From: Crocinitomicaceae bacterium
GTDB taxonomy: Bacteria > Bacteroidota > Bacteroidia > Flavobacteriales_D > Crocinitomicaceae
DNA length: 8,650 nucleotides
Direction: 5' to 3'
Assembly: GCA_011522905.1 (NCBI GenBank)
Contig: WTIB01000003.1
Coordinates: 1-8,650 of the forward strand
The translations under genes were made by a program, and so were the position numbers. This document shows, piece by piece, positions 1-5,877 of this stretch; the stretch's first letter is position 1; every line of letters starts with the position of its first letter. The notes under the pieces are model-generated. The model ran no database searches and was not told the origin of the DNA. It saw only the letters and a list, made by a program, of their open reading frames with translations.

Positions 1-2
1 TA

Positions 3-53
3 CGAAACAACGAATACGTAATCGTATCTGAACCATTAAGTGCTTATACGTAG
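3..53 (+). CDS. C-terminal tail of an unidentified protein (partial)
   Basis: In frame 3 the left edge is open for 16 codons and then meets TAG at 51-53. The readable tail is NNEYVIVSEPLSAYT. The other two + frames stop at 19-21 and 29-31, so this is the only + frame that could carry a gene into the window. It would end 7 bp before the stop of the minus-strand gene at 61, a convergent spacing typical of the rest of the window. I do not recognise the protein. The evidence is only a short open frame with plausible composition, so it could be chance. Confidence 0.4.
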   Translation, partial: RNNEYVIVSEPLSAYT

Positions 54-60
54 ATTGGGT

Positions 61-582
61 TTATTTCTTTTTTCGCTTTCTTTTGACCTCAAGGTCATTA
101 ACCAAGAGAAACTTTACAGAAAGAAAAAGATAGTTAAGGTCAAAGGTGTCTGTTCTTCTGTTTGGTATAAGAAAATGATATCCTGTGTTTACATGAAGCT
201 GTAATACCTTATAACCAATTGTTGGAGCAAATCCATATTTAAATGAAGAAAAGTCTGATTTCAAAACGCCTTTTAATCCATAAGAAAACCCTAGATTACT
301 CGTTTTAAACCAATACCCAATATCTGAACCAATCACGGCATTATCAAGGTCATAATTTAACGCAAAAAACAAAGCCTGAGTATTTGGTTTTTTTATTTTT
401 AATTGTTTACTCTGTCGTTCTACACCAATTTCACCAACCCAAAACTTACCAGTTTGAACTCCAAAAAAAGTTCCAGACCGAACAATTCTCCCTTTTTTAT
501 TTTTACTCCATTCAAGGGGGCTTTTTTGCGTAAAACAAGGGTGTATAGTCAGTAAAGCGAAAAGAAAAATCAACTTTTTCAT
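61..582 (-). CDS. Small exported beta-rich protein of unknown function
   Basis: The protein has 173 residues and I do not recognise a family. Residues 1-18 form a signal peptide: Lys-Lys, then a hydrophobic stretch, ending CFT before Gln19, as is common in Bacteroidota type I signal peptides. There is no lipobox, so Cys16 is probably not lipidated. The mature part is rich in aromatic and Gly residues with alternating polarity (for example around residues 70-160, FFALNYDL, IGYWFKTS, LGFSYGLKG, FAPTIGYKVL), which suggests a small outer-membrane beta-barrel or beta-sandwich. The last eight residues are strongly basic (EVKRKRKKK end), which is unusual for an outer-membrane barrel. It starts at ATG 582, 13 bp after the stop of the CvpA-family gene, so the two are probably cotranscribed. 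Location in the periplasm or outer membrane is inferred; function is unknown. Confidence 0.8.
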   Translation of the reverse strand: MKKLIFLFALLTIHPCFTQKSPLEWSKNKKGRIVRSGTFFGVQTGKFWVGEIGVERQSKQLKIKKPNTQALFFALNYDLDNAVIGSDIGYWFKTSNLGFSYGLKGVLKSDFSSFKYGFAPTIGYKVLQLHVNTGYHFLIPNRRTDTFDLNYLFLSVKFLLVNDLEVKRKRKKK

Positions 583-595
583 ATAAAAGCCAGGG

Positions 596-1102
596 TTAAT
601 CTAAAACAGCGTCATACCCAAGAATTAGGGTGTTTTTTATTCCAGGCATAATGGTTTTTGTAAACCCTACAGTGTTATTGTAAAATAAAGAGTCTTGCTT
701 TGTTTTTATTGAGATTAACTTATGAGAGGCATCTAAAGGTTGAATTAATAAAAACAATGATCCAGCCAAGACCCCCCACTTCAACATCCCCACAATTGCC
801 CCAAATAAATTATTTAACATTGAGGGCCAAGCAAACTTTACAGAGCGCTCAAACAAGCGGCCGCCTAATTTTACAAGAAAGTATACGCCTATTAGAACCA
901 ATAAAAAAGAGATGAGGGGAATCATAACCCCATCGTTCGAAGAGACAAAAAGCAATGCAATTTGGTTTGAAAAGTGAAAAGCAACGTATAAGCCTAGAAC
1001 AACTGCAATCAACTGAAAAATAGACATAACTAACCCCTTTCTCCAACCATAAAACGCGCCGATACCAAAGAAAATACAGAAAAATAAATCTAACACATTC
1101 AT
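596..1102 (-). CDS. cvpA: CvpA family inner-membrane protein
   Basis: This 168-residue polytopic membrane protein fits the CvpA family (named for its role in colicin V production in E. coli; its wider function is poorly defined). Four hydrophobic segments lie near residues 4-19, 27-43, 60-79 and 100-120. A GWRKG turn after segment 1 (residues 19-23) matches the conserved Gly/Arg/Gly turn of the family, and a short soluble tail follows segment 4. I chose ATG 1102 because MNVLDL followed directly by the first membrane segment matches family N-termini. The frame is open to an ATG at 1162, but that would add 20 polar residues unlike the family. The gene is divergent from tadA and is followed after 13 bp by the small exported protein. 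No convincing promoter was found upstream. Confidence 0.85.
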   Translation of the reverse strand: MNVLDLFFCIFFGIGAFYGWRKGLVMSIFQLIAVVLGLYVAFHFSNQIALLFVSSNDGVMIPLISFLLVLIGVYFLVKLGGRLFERSVKFAWPSMLNNLFGAIVGMLKWGVLAGSLFLLIQPLDASHKLISIKTKQDSLFYNNTVGFTKTIMPGIKNTLILGYDAVLD

Positions 1103-1203
1103 AAAACGAAAGTAACAAGATTTCATACACCCTGATGTCTCATTTATTGAAAAGTTGTCCATAATGCAATGTGATTAATAATAAAATAATTATCCTTGTG
1201 GAA

Positions 1204-1659
1204 ATGATAGATCCATATAACGACGATTATTTCATGCAGCAGGCTCTTTTAGAAGCTAAAAAGGCATTTGAAAAAAATGAGGTTCCTGTTGGGGCAGTAA
1301 TAGTTAGTAATAAACAAGTGATTGCTCGTGCACATAATTTAACCGAACAATTGACAGATGTCACCGCTCATGCAGAAATACAGGCCATAACTGCAGCCGC
1401 TCAGTTCTTGGGTGCTAAATATTTAAAAGGATGCACCATGTATGTAACTCTTGAGCCTTGCAAGATGTGTGCAGGCGCTCTTTACTGGTCTCAAATAGAT
1501 AAAATTGTTTATGGAGCTCGGGATGAAAAAAGAGGAGCCGGACTATTTTCACCATCCTTATATCACCCATCAACCCTTGTCGTAAATGGAATAAAAAAGG
1601 AAGACTGTCAAAAGATATTAAAAGAGTTTTTTAAGCATAAAAGAAAATCAATGATATAA
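1204..1659 (+). CDS. tadA: tRNA-specific adenosine deaminase TadA (nucleoside deaminase family)
   Basis: This cytosolic zinc enzyme of 151 residues is expected to convert adenosine-34 of tRNA-Arg(ACG) to inosine, widening codon reading. The cytidine/deoxycytidylate deaminase fold is clear: EVPVGAVIV at 26-34, then the HAE motif (His56 zinc ligand, Glu58 proton shuttle), then PCKMC at 85-89 giving zinc ligands Cys86 and Cys89. GARDEKRGAG at 104-113 is the usual TadA segment after the active site. Length is normal for the family. The frame is open back to an ATG at 1171, which would add 11 mostly hydrophobic residues. I prefer ATG 1204 because MIDPYNDDYFMQQAL looks like the family start. The last 12 bp overlap the 3' end of recO on the other strand. 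A related purine deaminase is a less likely alternative. Confidence 0.92.
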   Translation: MIDPYNDDYFMQQALLEAKKAFEKNEVPVGAVIVSNKQVIARAHNLTEQLTDVTAHAEIQAITAAAQFLGAKYLKGCTMYVTLEPCKMCAGALYWSQIDKIVYGARDEKRGAGLFSPSLYHPSTLVVNGIKKEDCQKILKEFFKHKRKSMI

Positions 1660-2334
1660 AACATCTCTAATTACATCGATTGATTTGTTTAAATTAAAAC
1701 CACTGATGTGTGTTTTTGCATAATCTACCAAAACATCAAATGATTCTTTTGGGTTCATAATTTTTCCTTCAGTATTATTGAAAACAAAGCACATGTCTTT
1801 TACCACATCTATTTTGGTTACCGTGTTTAGTGAGGGTTTTCTGGGGTTAAAAACGCCATTAACGATATCAAAGCTATGGGGCTCTTCTTTTGGCATTAAA
1901 GGACGGTATCCCAAAAAATCAATGAGTTTTGCCAAAAAGAAAATGGGAATGGAACCAGGCCTTTCAACTTTATTGAGCGCTATTATTTGATTTTTTACAA
2001 GTGAATAAAATGAAGGATCAGAACCAGCGTTGACTAATATACATTTATAGCTGTCTGCTAAAAAAAAGGCGATAAGCACTTTTTCTGGCGAAAAAAAAAT
2101 ATCCTCTAGCGGCACGAGTCTATCAATGCTAATTATGGTTTGTAGTCCGTCCTCTGAAGGCTTATAAATCGTAAATTCATAAATACCTAGAATTAAGGCC
2201 TTCGTTTTCTTCTTTTTACCACCCTTGAAGATGCCATTTTGCAGCCCATTTTCCTTTGAAAAAAAACACACCCAAAGGCTATTTTCAGAATAACTTTTTA
2301 AATCTAAAACAATTACCTCAACTGATTTTTTCAA
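1648..2334 (-). CDS. recO: DNA repair protein RecO
   Basis: RecO is a recombination mediator that, with RecR, loads RecA onto SSB-coated single-stranded DNA in the RecF pathway. The 228-residue protein has an N-terminal OB-fold region (about 1-80; IVLDLKSYSENS at 8-19, then a basic run of lysines at 38-45) and a helical C-terminal half. Recognition points are FLGYRP (140-145), the FDIVNGVF segment (155-162) and the end SGFNLNKSIDVIRDVL (211-226), which match flavobacterial RecO. The four-Cys zinc site of many RecO proteins is missing: only three scattered Cys are present (23, 98, 182). The start is TTG 2334. The in-frame TAG of the upstream receptor gene lies three codons earlier, so no ATG or GTG start is possible there, and starting later would cut into the OB fold. 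The gene lies 6 bp behind the receptor gene and overlaps the tadA end. Confidence 0.92.
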   Translation of the reverse strand: MKKSVEVIVLDLKSYSENSLWVCFFSKENGLQNGIFKGGKKKKTKALILGIYEFTIYKPSEDGLQTIISIDRLVPLEDIFFSPEKVLIAFFLADSYKCILVNAGSDPSFYSLVKNQIIALNKVERPGSIPIFFLAKLIDFLGYRPLMPKEEPHSFDIVNGVFNPRKPSLNTVTKIDVVKDMCFVFNNTEGKIMNPKESFDVLVDYAKTHISGFNLNKSIDVIRDVLYH

Positions 2335-2340
2335 TGACGT

Positions 2341-4797
2341 CTAATTATTAGCTTTTGGTCGAAAATCAATTTTATAATAAAATATAGGAAGAAAACCAAG
2401 CTGTCTTTTTTCAGTGGTTGGTGAGTATCCTGGGCTGTTTATTACATTTGGGTCTAAACTTGGCGCGTAAGCCAAACTTAAAAGATTATTGGTGTTGAGA
2501 ATATTTACTAAATCCAACCCAATTTCGTGAGTTGTTTTGTTCGCATTCAATCGCCAGCTAACCTTCAAATCTACCCTGAAGTAATCTTTAAAAGTAAATT
2601 CATTGAACAATGAATCTTGAAAAATAATTTCTTTTAAAGCTTCTGTTTGTTCAATATCAACAAGTCCATACCTCTGCCCCCCTGCACGGGTTACCTTTAA
2701 GCCAATACCCAATATGTTTTTTGTACCAACCTTAAATTCTTTTCCAGCGAGAAGGTTAAACACATAATTTCCGTTATAGGATGTGTTTCGTAGCTTTTGG
2801 TCGCTTCCTTTGTACTTCGAATCATAAATGGTACCGGAGAATAAAAAGAAGAAACTCTTATCAAAGTATTTCTGAACCGTGAGCTCCAGGCCATAATTGT
2901 ATCCGGTACCTGTGTTTTCCAATGAATCGGGAAATATTCGAGCAAATCCACTTCCCATATTAATCATAGAAAAAGAGCTTGGCGCTATAGTCACAGGAAC
3001 CTGATATAAATATTGGTAATAAGCTTCCGTTTTAATACTAAACCCTTGTCCGAAGAATTTTTCATACCCAACACCAGAATGAACACTTCTCATGAAACCC
3101 ATGTCTTGATTGTGGTAAACTGGTTCACCGCTATTGTTGTCAATAAGATGATAGTTGTAGGTATATAGGGGCTGTGTTTGACTATGAAGCCCAGCACCAG
3201 CAAAAACAGATTGATTCTTTTTTAGTCGATATTTAATCCCCGCCCTAGGCTCTACGGGACTAAAACTGTTTCCAAAACTAAAATATTGGCTGTGAACCCC
3301 TAAAGTCATATCTAAATTGTCGCTTGCCCGATATTTCCATTGAAAAAATGGCTGGATCATGAATGCATTATTTTGGCTATCCCAACGGTTTATAAACTGA
3401 TCCGGGACATCAAGGTCACTCAGTACAGAATCAATTTGATTAAATGAAAAAAGATCTGCATTGATTCCAAATTTGATCAGGTGTTTTTTACTTAACTTAT
3501 GATTTAAAGCAAAGTAACCAGACGTTTTAATGGTTTGAAATTGATAACCCATCATCGGGTATAAGGTGTCAACATTAATTAAGGTGTCAGTCCCATTAAT
3601 ATTGAGAGAGCGCTGAAGATATTCGTGCCGTGAACGCTGCTCATCTAACGAAACAGCAACGGTGCTAGACAAAAAGGTTTTTTCGTTTAGCGGTTTTTTA
3701 AAGTTAAGACCAGTTACAAACATAGCTGTTCCAAAATACTGATCTCGATCTCCTTCGCCATAAAACTCGGAGGAGTAATCAGTTTGTTCAGATATTTTGA
3801 TATCGATTTTACTTTTTCCTCCAATTCCGAAGAAACAAAGCTGCCCTCCCTTTTTCAGCGGAAAATTAAATTTAAACGAGGCGTCTCCATATTGAGGAAC
3901 AGCATCTGTCCCAATTTGAATTCCGACTTGCTGAAAAAGCGATAAAGTAGAATAGCGACCCATTATCAAATAGCTTGATCGACTTTTCTTTGAGAGAGGA
4001 CCTTCAGCAACGAATTCCGTACCCAAAAAACCGAATTGACCGGTAAACTCATGTCTACTATTGTTTCCGTTTCTAAGCTTTAAATCAAAAATACCCGACG
4101 TACTATTTCCATATTCAGCAGGAAAGGCGCTCATGAAAAAATCAGAGTTAGAAAGTAGCTTATTATTTAAAATAGATACAGGCCCACCAGAGCTTCCTGC
4201 AATAGCAAAATGTGAGGGGTTAGGAATGTCTACACCTTCTACGCGCCAAACAACCCCCAAAGGACTATTTCCACGTATAACGATGTCATTTCTCGAGTCA
4301 TCTGCACCCTGTACTCCTGCGAAATTAGAGGCCATTCTTGCCGGGTCCATTCTAGAGCCAGGATATCTATTCGATTCTTCAACACTAAATTGTTGGGCTG
4401 AAATGAGGGCCATTTCATTAATCACCATTCCTTGTTTTCGGGCGTGAACAACCACCTCCTCTTGATCGGTAACAAGCTCGATTAGTGGCATGTTTATTAT
4501 AAGCTCTTTACCAGAAATCACTTCTATGGTTTTATTGTTGCTAACATACATTGCATATGAGGCAATTAGATTGTGTTTTCCTACCGGGATGTTTTCAAAC
4601 AAAAATTCACCATTAAAATCAGTCGCGGTTCTAAATTTTGATATTTCTTCGTTTTCTAGAACGATTTCCACTTTAACTCCAGTCAATGGAAATTGAGACT
4701 CATTATCAAAAACACTACCTCTTACGGTTTGAGTAGGAGATTGGCTGATTGAGGAGAAAGAAAATAATAGAACAATGAGGAATAATAAGAATTTCAT
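2341..4797 (-). CDS. TonB-dependent outer-membrane receptor with carboxypeptidase-like regulatory domain
   Basis: This 818-residue protein is expected to import an unknown ligand across the outer membrane using TonB/ExbBD energy. Residues 1-18 form a signal peptide ending SIS before Gln19. Residues about 24-105 are a carboxypeptidase-D regulatory-like beta-sandwich (TVRGSVFD, TDFNGEFLFENIPVG), common in Bacteroidota receptors. A plug domain follows at about 125-240 (NDIVIRGNSPLG, VEGVDIPNP, EYGNSTSGIFDL). The remainder is a 22-strand-type beta-barrel ending in an aromatic strand (IFYYKIDF). I chose ATG 4797 because it places the signal peptide at the N-terminus and lies just inside the predicted transcript. 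The frame is open to an ATG at 4845, which falls upstream of that promoter. No SusD-like partner is nearby, so a polysaccharide-utilisation pair is not supported. recO follows after 6 bp. Confidence 0.92.
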   Translation of the reverse strand: MKFLLFLIVLLFSFSSISQSPTQTVRGSVFDNESQFPLTGVKVEIVLENEEISKFRTATDFNGEFLFENIPVGKHNLIASYAMYVSNNKTIEVISGKELIINMPLIELVTDQEEVVVHARKQGMVINEMALISAQQFSVEESNRYPGSRMDPARMASNFAGVQGADDSRNDIVIRGNSPLGVVWRVEGVDIPNPSHFAIAGSSGGPVSILNNKLLSNSDFFMSAFPAEYGNSTSGIFDLKLRNGNNSRHEFTGQFGFLGTEFVAEGPLSKKSRSSYLIMGRYSTLSLFQQVGIQIGTDAVPQYGDASFKFNFPLKKGGQLCFFGIGGKSKIDIKISEQTDYSSEFYGEGDRDQYFGTAMFVTGLNFKKPLNEKTFLSSTVAVSLDEQRSRHEYLQRSLNINGTDTLINVDTLYPMMGYQFQTIKTSGYFALNHKLSKKHLIKFGINADLFSFNQIDSVLSDLDVPDQFINRWDSQNNAFMIQPFFQWKYRASDNLDMTLGVHSQYFSFGNSFSPVEPRAGIKYRLKKNQSVFAGAGLHSQTQPLYTYNYHLIDNNSGEPVYHNQDMGFMRSVHSGVGYEKFFGQGFSIKTEAYYQYLYQVPVTIAPSSFSMINMGSGFARIFPDSLENTGTGYNYGLELTVQKYFDKSFFFLFSGTIYDSKYKGSDQKLRNTSYNGNYVFNLLAGKEFKVGTKNILGIGLKVTRAGGQRYGLVDIEQTEALKEIIFQDSLFNEFTFKDYFRVDLKVSWRLNANKTTHEIGLDLVNILNTNNLLSLAYAPSLDPNVINSPGYSPTTEKRQLGFLPIFYYKIDFRPKANN

Positions 4798-4813
4798 ATG
4801 CTTTAATTTGTAA

Positions 4814-4845
4814 CGAATGTACAATGTTTTTTTTATAAGAAACAA
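4814..4845 (-). promoter_or_regulatory. Predicted Bacteroidota-type promoter of the receptor-recO unit
   Basis: Read on the minus strand, TTG at 4845-4843 is followed by 21 bases and then TACATTCG at 4821-4814. This fits the TTTG / TAnnTTTG pattern known for the Bacteroidota primary sigma factor, with C for T at one position of the -7 box. Transcription would begin near 4808, leaving a leader of about 10 nt before ATG 4797. Prediction from sequence only. Confidence 0.55.
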
Positions 4846-4875
4846 GCATTATTGCTTCTAAAAAGGATATTTGAA

Positions 4876-4919
4876 TTAAGCTTTTAGAGTTTAGCACGAT
4901 GTTTGATTAAGAAGCTTAA
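4876..4919. repeat. 8-bp inverted repeat in the divergent promoter region
   Basis: TTAAGCTT at 4876-4883 and AAGCTTAA at 4912-4919 are perfect inverted copies separated by 28 bases. They bracket the -33 element of the thioredoxin-like gene (TTTG, 4902-4905). The two AAGCTT cores are 34 bp apart, close to three helical turns. It could be an operator, but the DNA is AT-rich and each core is itself a palindrome, so chance is a real possibility. Confidence 0.3.
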
Positions 4920-4933
4920 AATGATTAATTTCG
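4902..4933 (+). promoter_or_regulatory. Predicted Bacteroidota-type promoter of the exported thioredoxin-like gene
   Basis: TTTG at 4902-4905, a 20-base spacer and TAATTTCG at 4926-4933 fit the TTTG / TAnnTTTG consensus with one difference in the -7 box. ATG 4947 lies 13 bases further on, so the leader would be only a few bases long. No Shine-Dalgarno sequence is present, which is usual in this phylum. Confidence 0.6.
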
Positions 4934-4946
4934 AAAAAAAATACAA

Positions 4947-5414
4947 ATGAAAAACTTAACTCTTAGCCTATTATTTATTTCTTTTTTAAGCCTTTCTTTT
5001 TCTCAAGAAAAATTAGTTTGGCACGAAGACCTTAAAGAGGCGATTACTATTTCCCAAAAAGAGAATAAACCATTAATGCTTTTTTTTACGGGAAGTGATT
5101 GGTGTGGTTGGTGTATTCGTTTACAAAAAGAAGTATTCTTTAAGCCAGAATTTACCAAATGGGCAGCTGAAAATGTTGTTCTTGTGGAACTCGATTTCCC
5201 TAGAAAAAAAGCGCAATCACAGGAGCTAAGGGCTCAAAATGCTCAGCTACAACAACAGTTTCAGGTAAGAGGATATCCTACCATATGGTTTGTTAAAGCA
5301 GATAAGAATTCTTCAGGGCAAGTAAACCTTAGCCAGCTAGGGAGAACGGGATATGTTAAAGGAGGTCCCGCAGCTTGGATTGCAACAGCAAACCAGCAGT
5401 TAGCGGGAAAATAA
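4947..5414 (+). CDS. Exported thioredoxin-like protein (thioredoxin_7 type)
   Basis: The protein has 155 residues: a signal peptide at 1-19 (ending SFS before Gln20) and one thioredoxin-fold domain. The active site is W52-C53-G54-W55-C56, following the strand LMLFFTGSD, and the cis-proline is Pro111 in GYPT. Both redox cysteines are present, so it should be an active periplasmic thiol-disulfide oxidoreductase; the direction (reductant or oxidant) and partners cannot be told. The CGWC motif and the segment ELDFPRKKAQ, followed by a Gln/Ala-rich helix (90-106), are typical of the thioredoxin_7/DUF255-like group rather than DsbA or cytosolic TrxA. There is no membrane anchor apart from the signal peptide. 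It is divergent from the receptor gene, and its 3' end overlaps recX on the other strand by 15 bp. Confidence 0.88.
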   Translation: MKNLTLSLLFISFLSLSFSQEKLVWHEDLKEAITISQKENKPLMLFFTGSDWCGWCIRLQKEVFFKPEFTKWAAENVVLVELDFPRKKAQSQELRAQNAQLQQQFQVRGYPTIWFVKADKNSSGQVNLSQLGRTGYVKGGPAAWIATANQQLAGK

Positions 5415-5873
5415 TGTATTAAAATCTATTTCTTCCCAGTCATTTGATGTATACCCTTTTGAATAGAGAAAACGCATAAGCTTTGCTTTTTTTAGGTATA
5501 AATCTTCTTCTTTTTTTATGGAAAGTGCTTTTCTTTGGGCTAGAACTAAAAGATTGTTTTGGTATGTTTTTTCAGGGATATTATTAATGGCTTGATCAAT
5601 ATCTATTTTTGGAATTTTATGCTGAATAAGCCCCACCCTTATTTTTTCTTTTCCCCAACGCTTCTGATTAATTTTACCTGAAACATAAGCTTCAATAAAT
5701 CTACCCTGGTTTAAAAAATTGTTTTGATTCAAATGCGAAATAATGCGCTTTTTATCCTCGCTAATTAATTTAAGGGTGTTGAGTTTTTTCTCAACTTCAT
5801 ATAGTGAACGCTCCTGATAGGCGCAAAAGTTTTCTAATTTGGATTTTATTTTTTGAAAATCCATTTGGTCCAT
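5400..5873 (-). CDS. recX: Regulatory protein RecX
   Basis: RecX binds RecA filaments and limits RecA recombinase and coprotease activity in the cytosol. The 157-residue, all-helical, Lys-rich protein has the tandem three-helix RecX repeats. The best-conserved block, residues 53-87, reads FLNQGRFIEAYV, then SGKINQKRWGKEKI, then a helix ending QHKI. An N-terminal block (YQERSLYEVEKKL, 19-31) and a C-terminal repeat (KLMRFLYSKGY, 131-141) match the family, and length is normal. It starts at ATG 5873, only 4 bp after the rng stop, so it is probably translated from the rng transcript; Met4 (5864) is an alternative start. No recA is in the window. Its last 15 bp are antisense to the end of the thioredoxin-like gene. 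Confidence 0.9.
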   Translation of the reverse strand: MDQMDFQKIKSKLENFCAYQERSLYEVEKKLNTLKLISEDKKRIISHLNQNNFLNQGRFIEAYVSGKINQKRWGKEKIRVGLIQHKIPKIDIDQAINNIPEKTYQNNLLVLAQRKALSIKKEEDLYLKKAKLMRFLYSKGYTSNDWEEIDFNTLFSR

Positions 5874-5877
5874 AAAA

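Noticed and set aside
14..27. ATACG-TAAT-CGTAT hairpin near the left edge
   Set aside because: Five-base AT-rich stem inside a probable coding tail with no T-run after it; not a terminator.
700..915. Open + strand frame of 71 codons opposite cvpA
   Set aside because: It lies wholly antisense to a well-supported membrane protein gene and has low-complexity Pro/Ser/Thr content and no family resemblance.
1107..1114. TACTTTCG -7-like box on the minus strand before cvpA
   Set aside because: It lies only 4 bases before ATG 1102, so a start of transcription would fall in or after the start codon, and no TTTG is found at the right distance.
849..1130. Second minus-strand frame of 93 codons within cvpA
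   Set aside because: Shifted frame of the CvpA gene; Cys/Tyr/Phe-rich composition is what a shadow of a hydrophobic gene gives.
1191..1198. TATCCTTG as a -7 box for tadA
   Set aside because: No TTTG or TTG lies 19-21 bases upstream; the nearest is over 30 bases away.
4061..4447. 128-codon + strand frame opposite the receptor plug domain
   Set aside because: Antisense shadow; the minus-strand plug motifs in the same bases are clearly conserved.
4490..4696. 68-codon + strand frame opposite the receptor regulatory domain
   Set aside because: Antisense shadow with no signal, motif or promoter.
4844..4857. Short inverted repeat AAGCA-TTAT-TGCTT near the receptor promoter
   Set aside because: Five-base arms in AT-rich DNA are expected by chance; not enough to call an operator.
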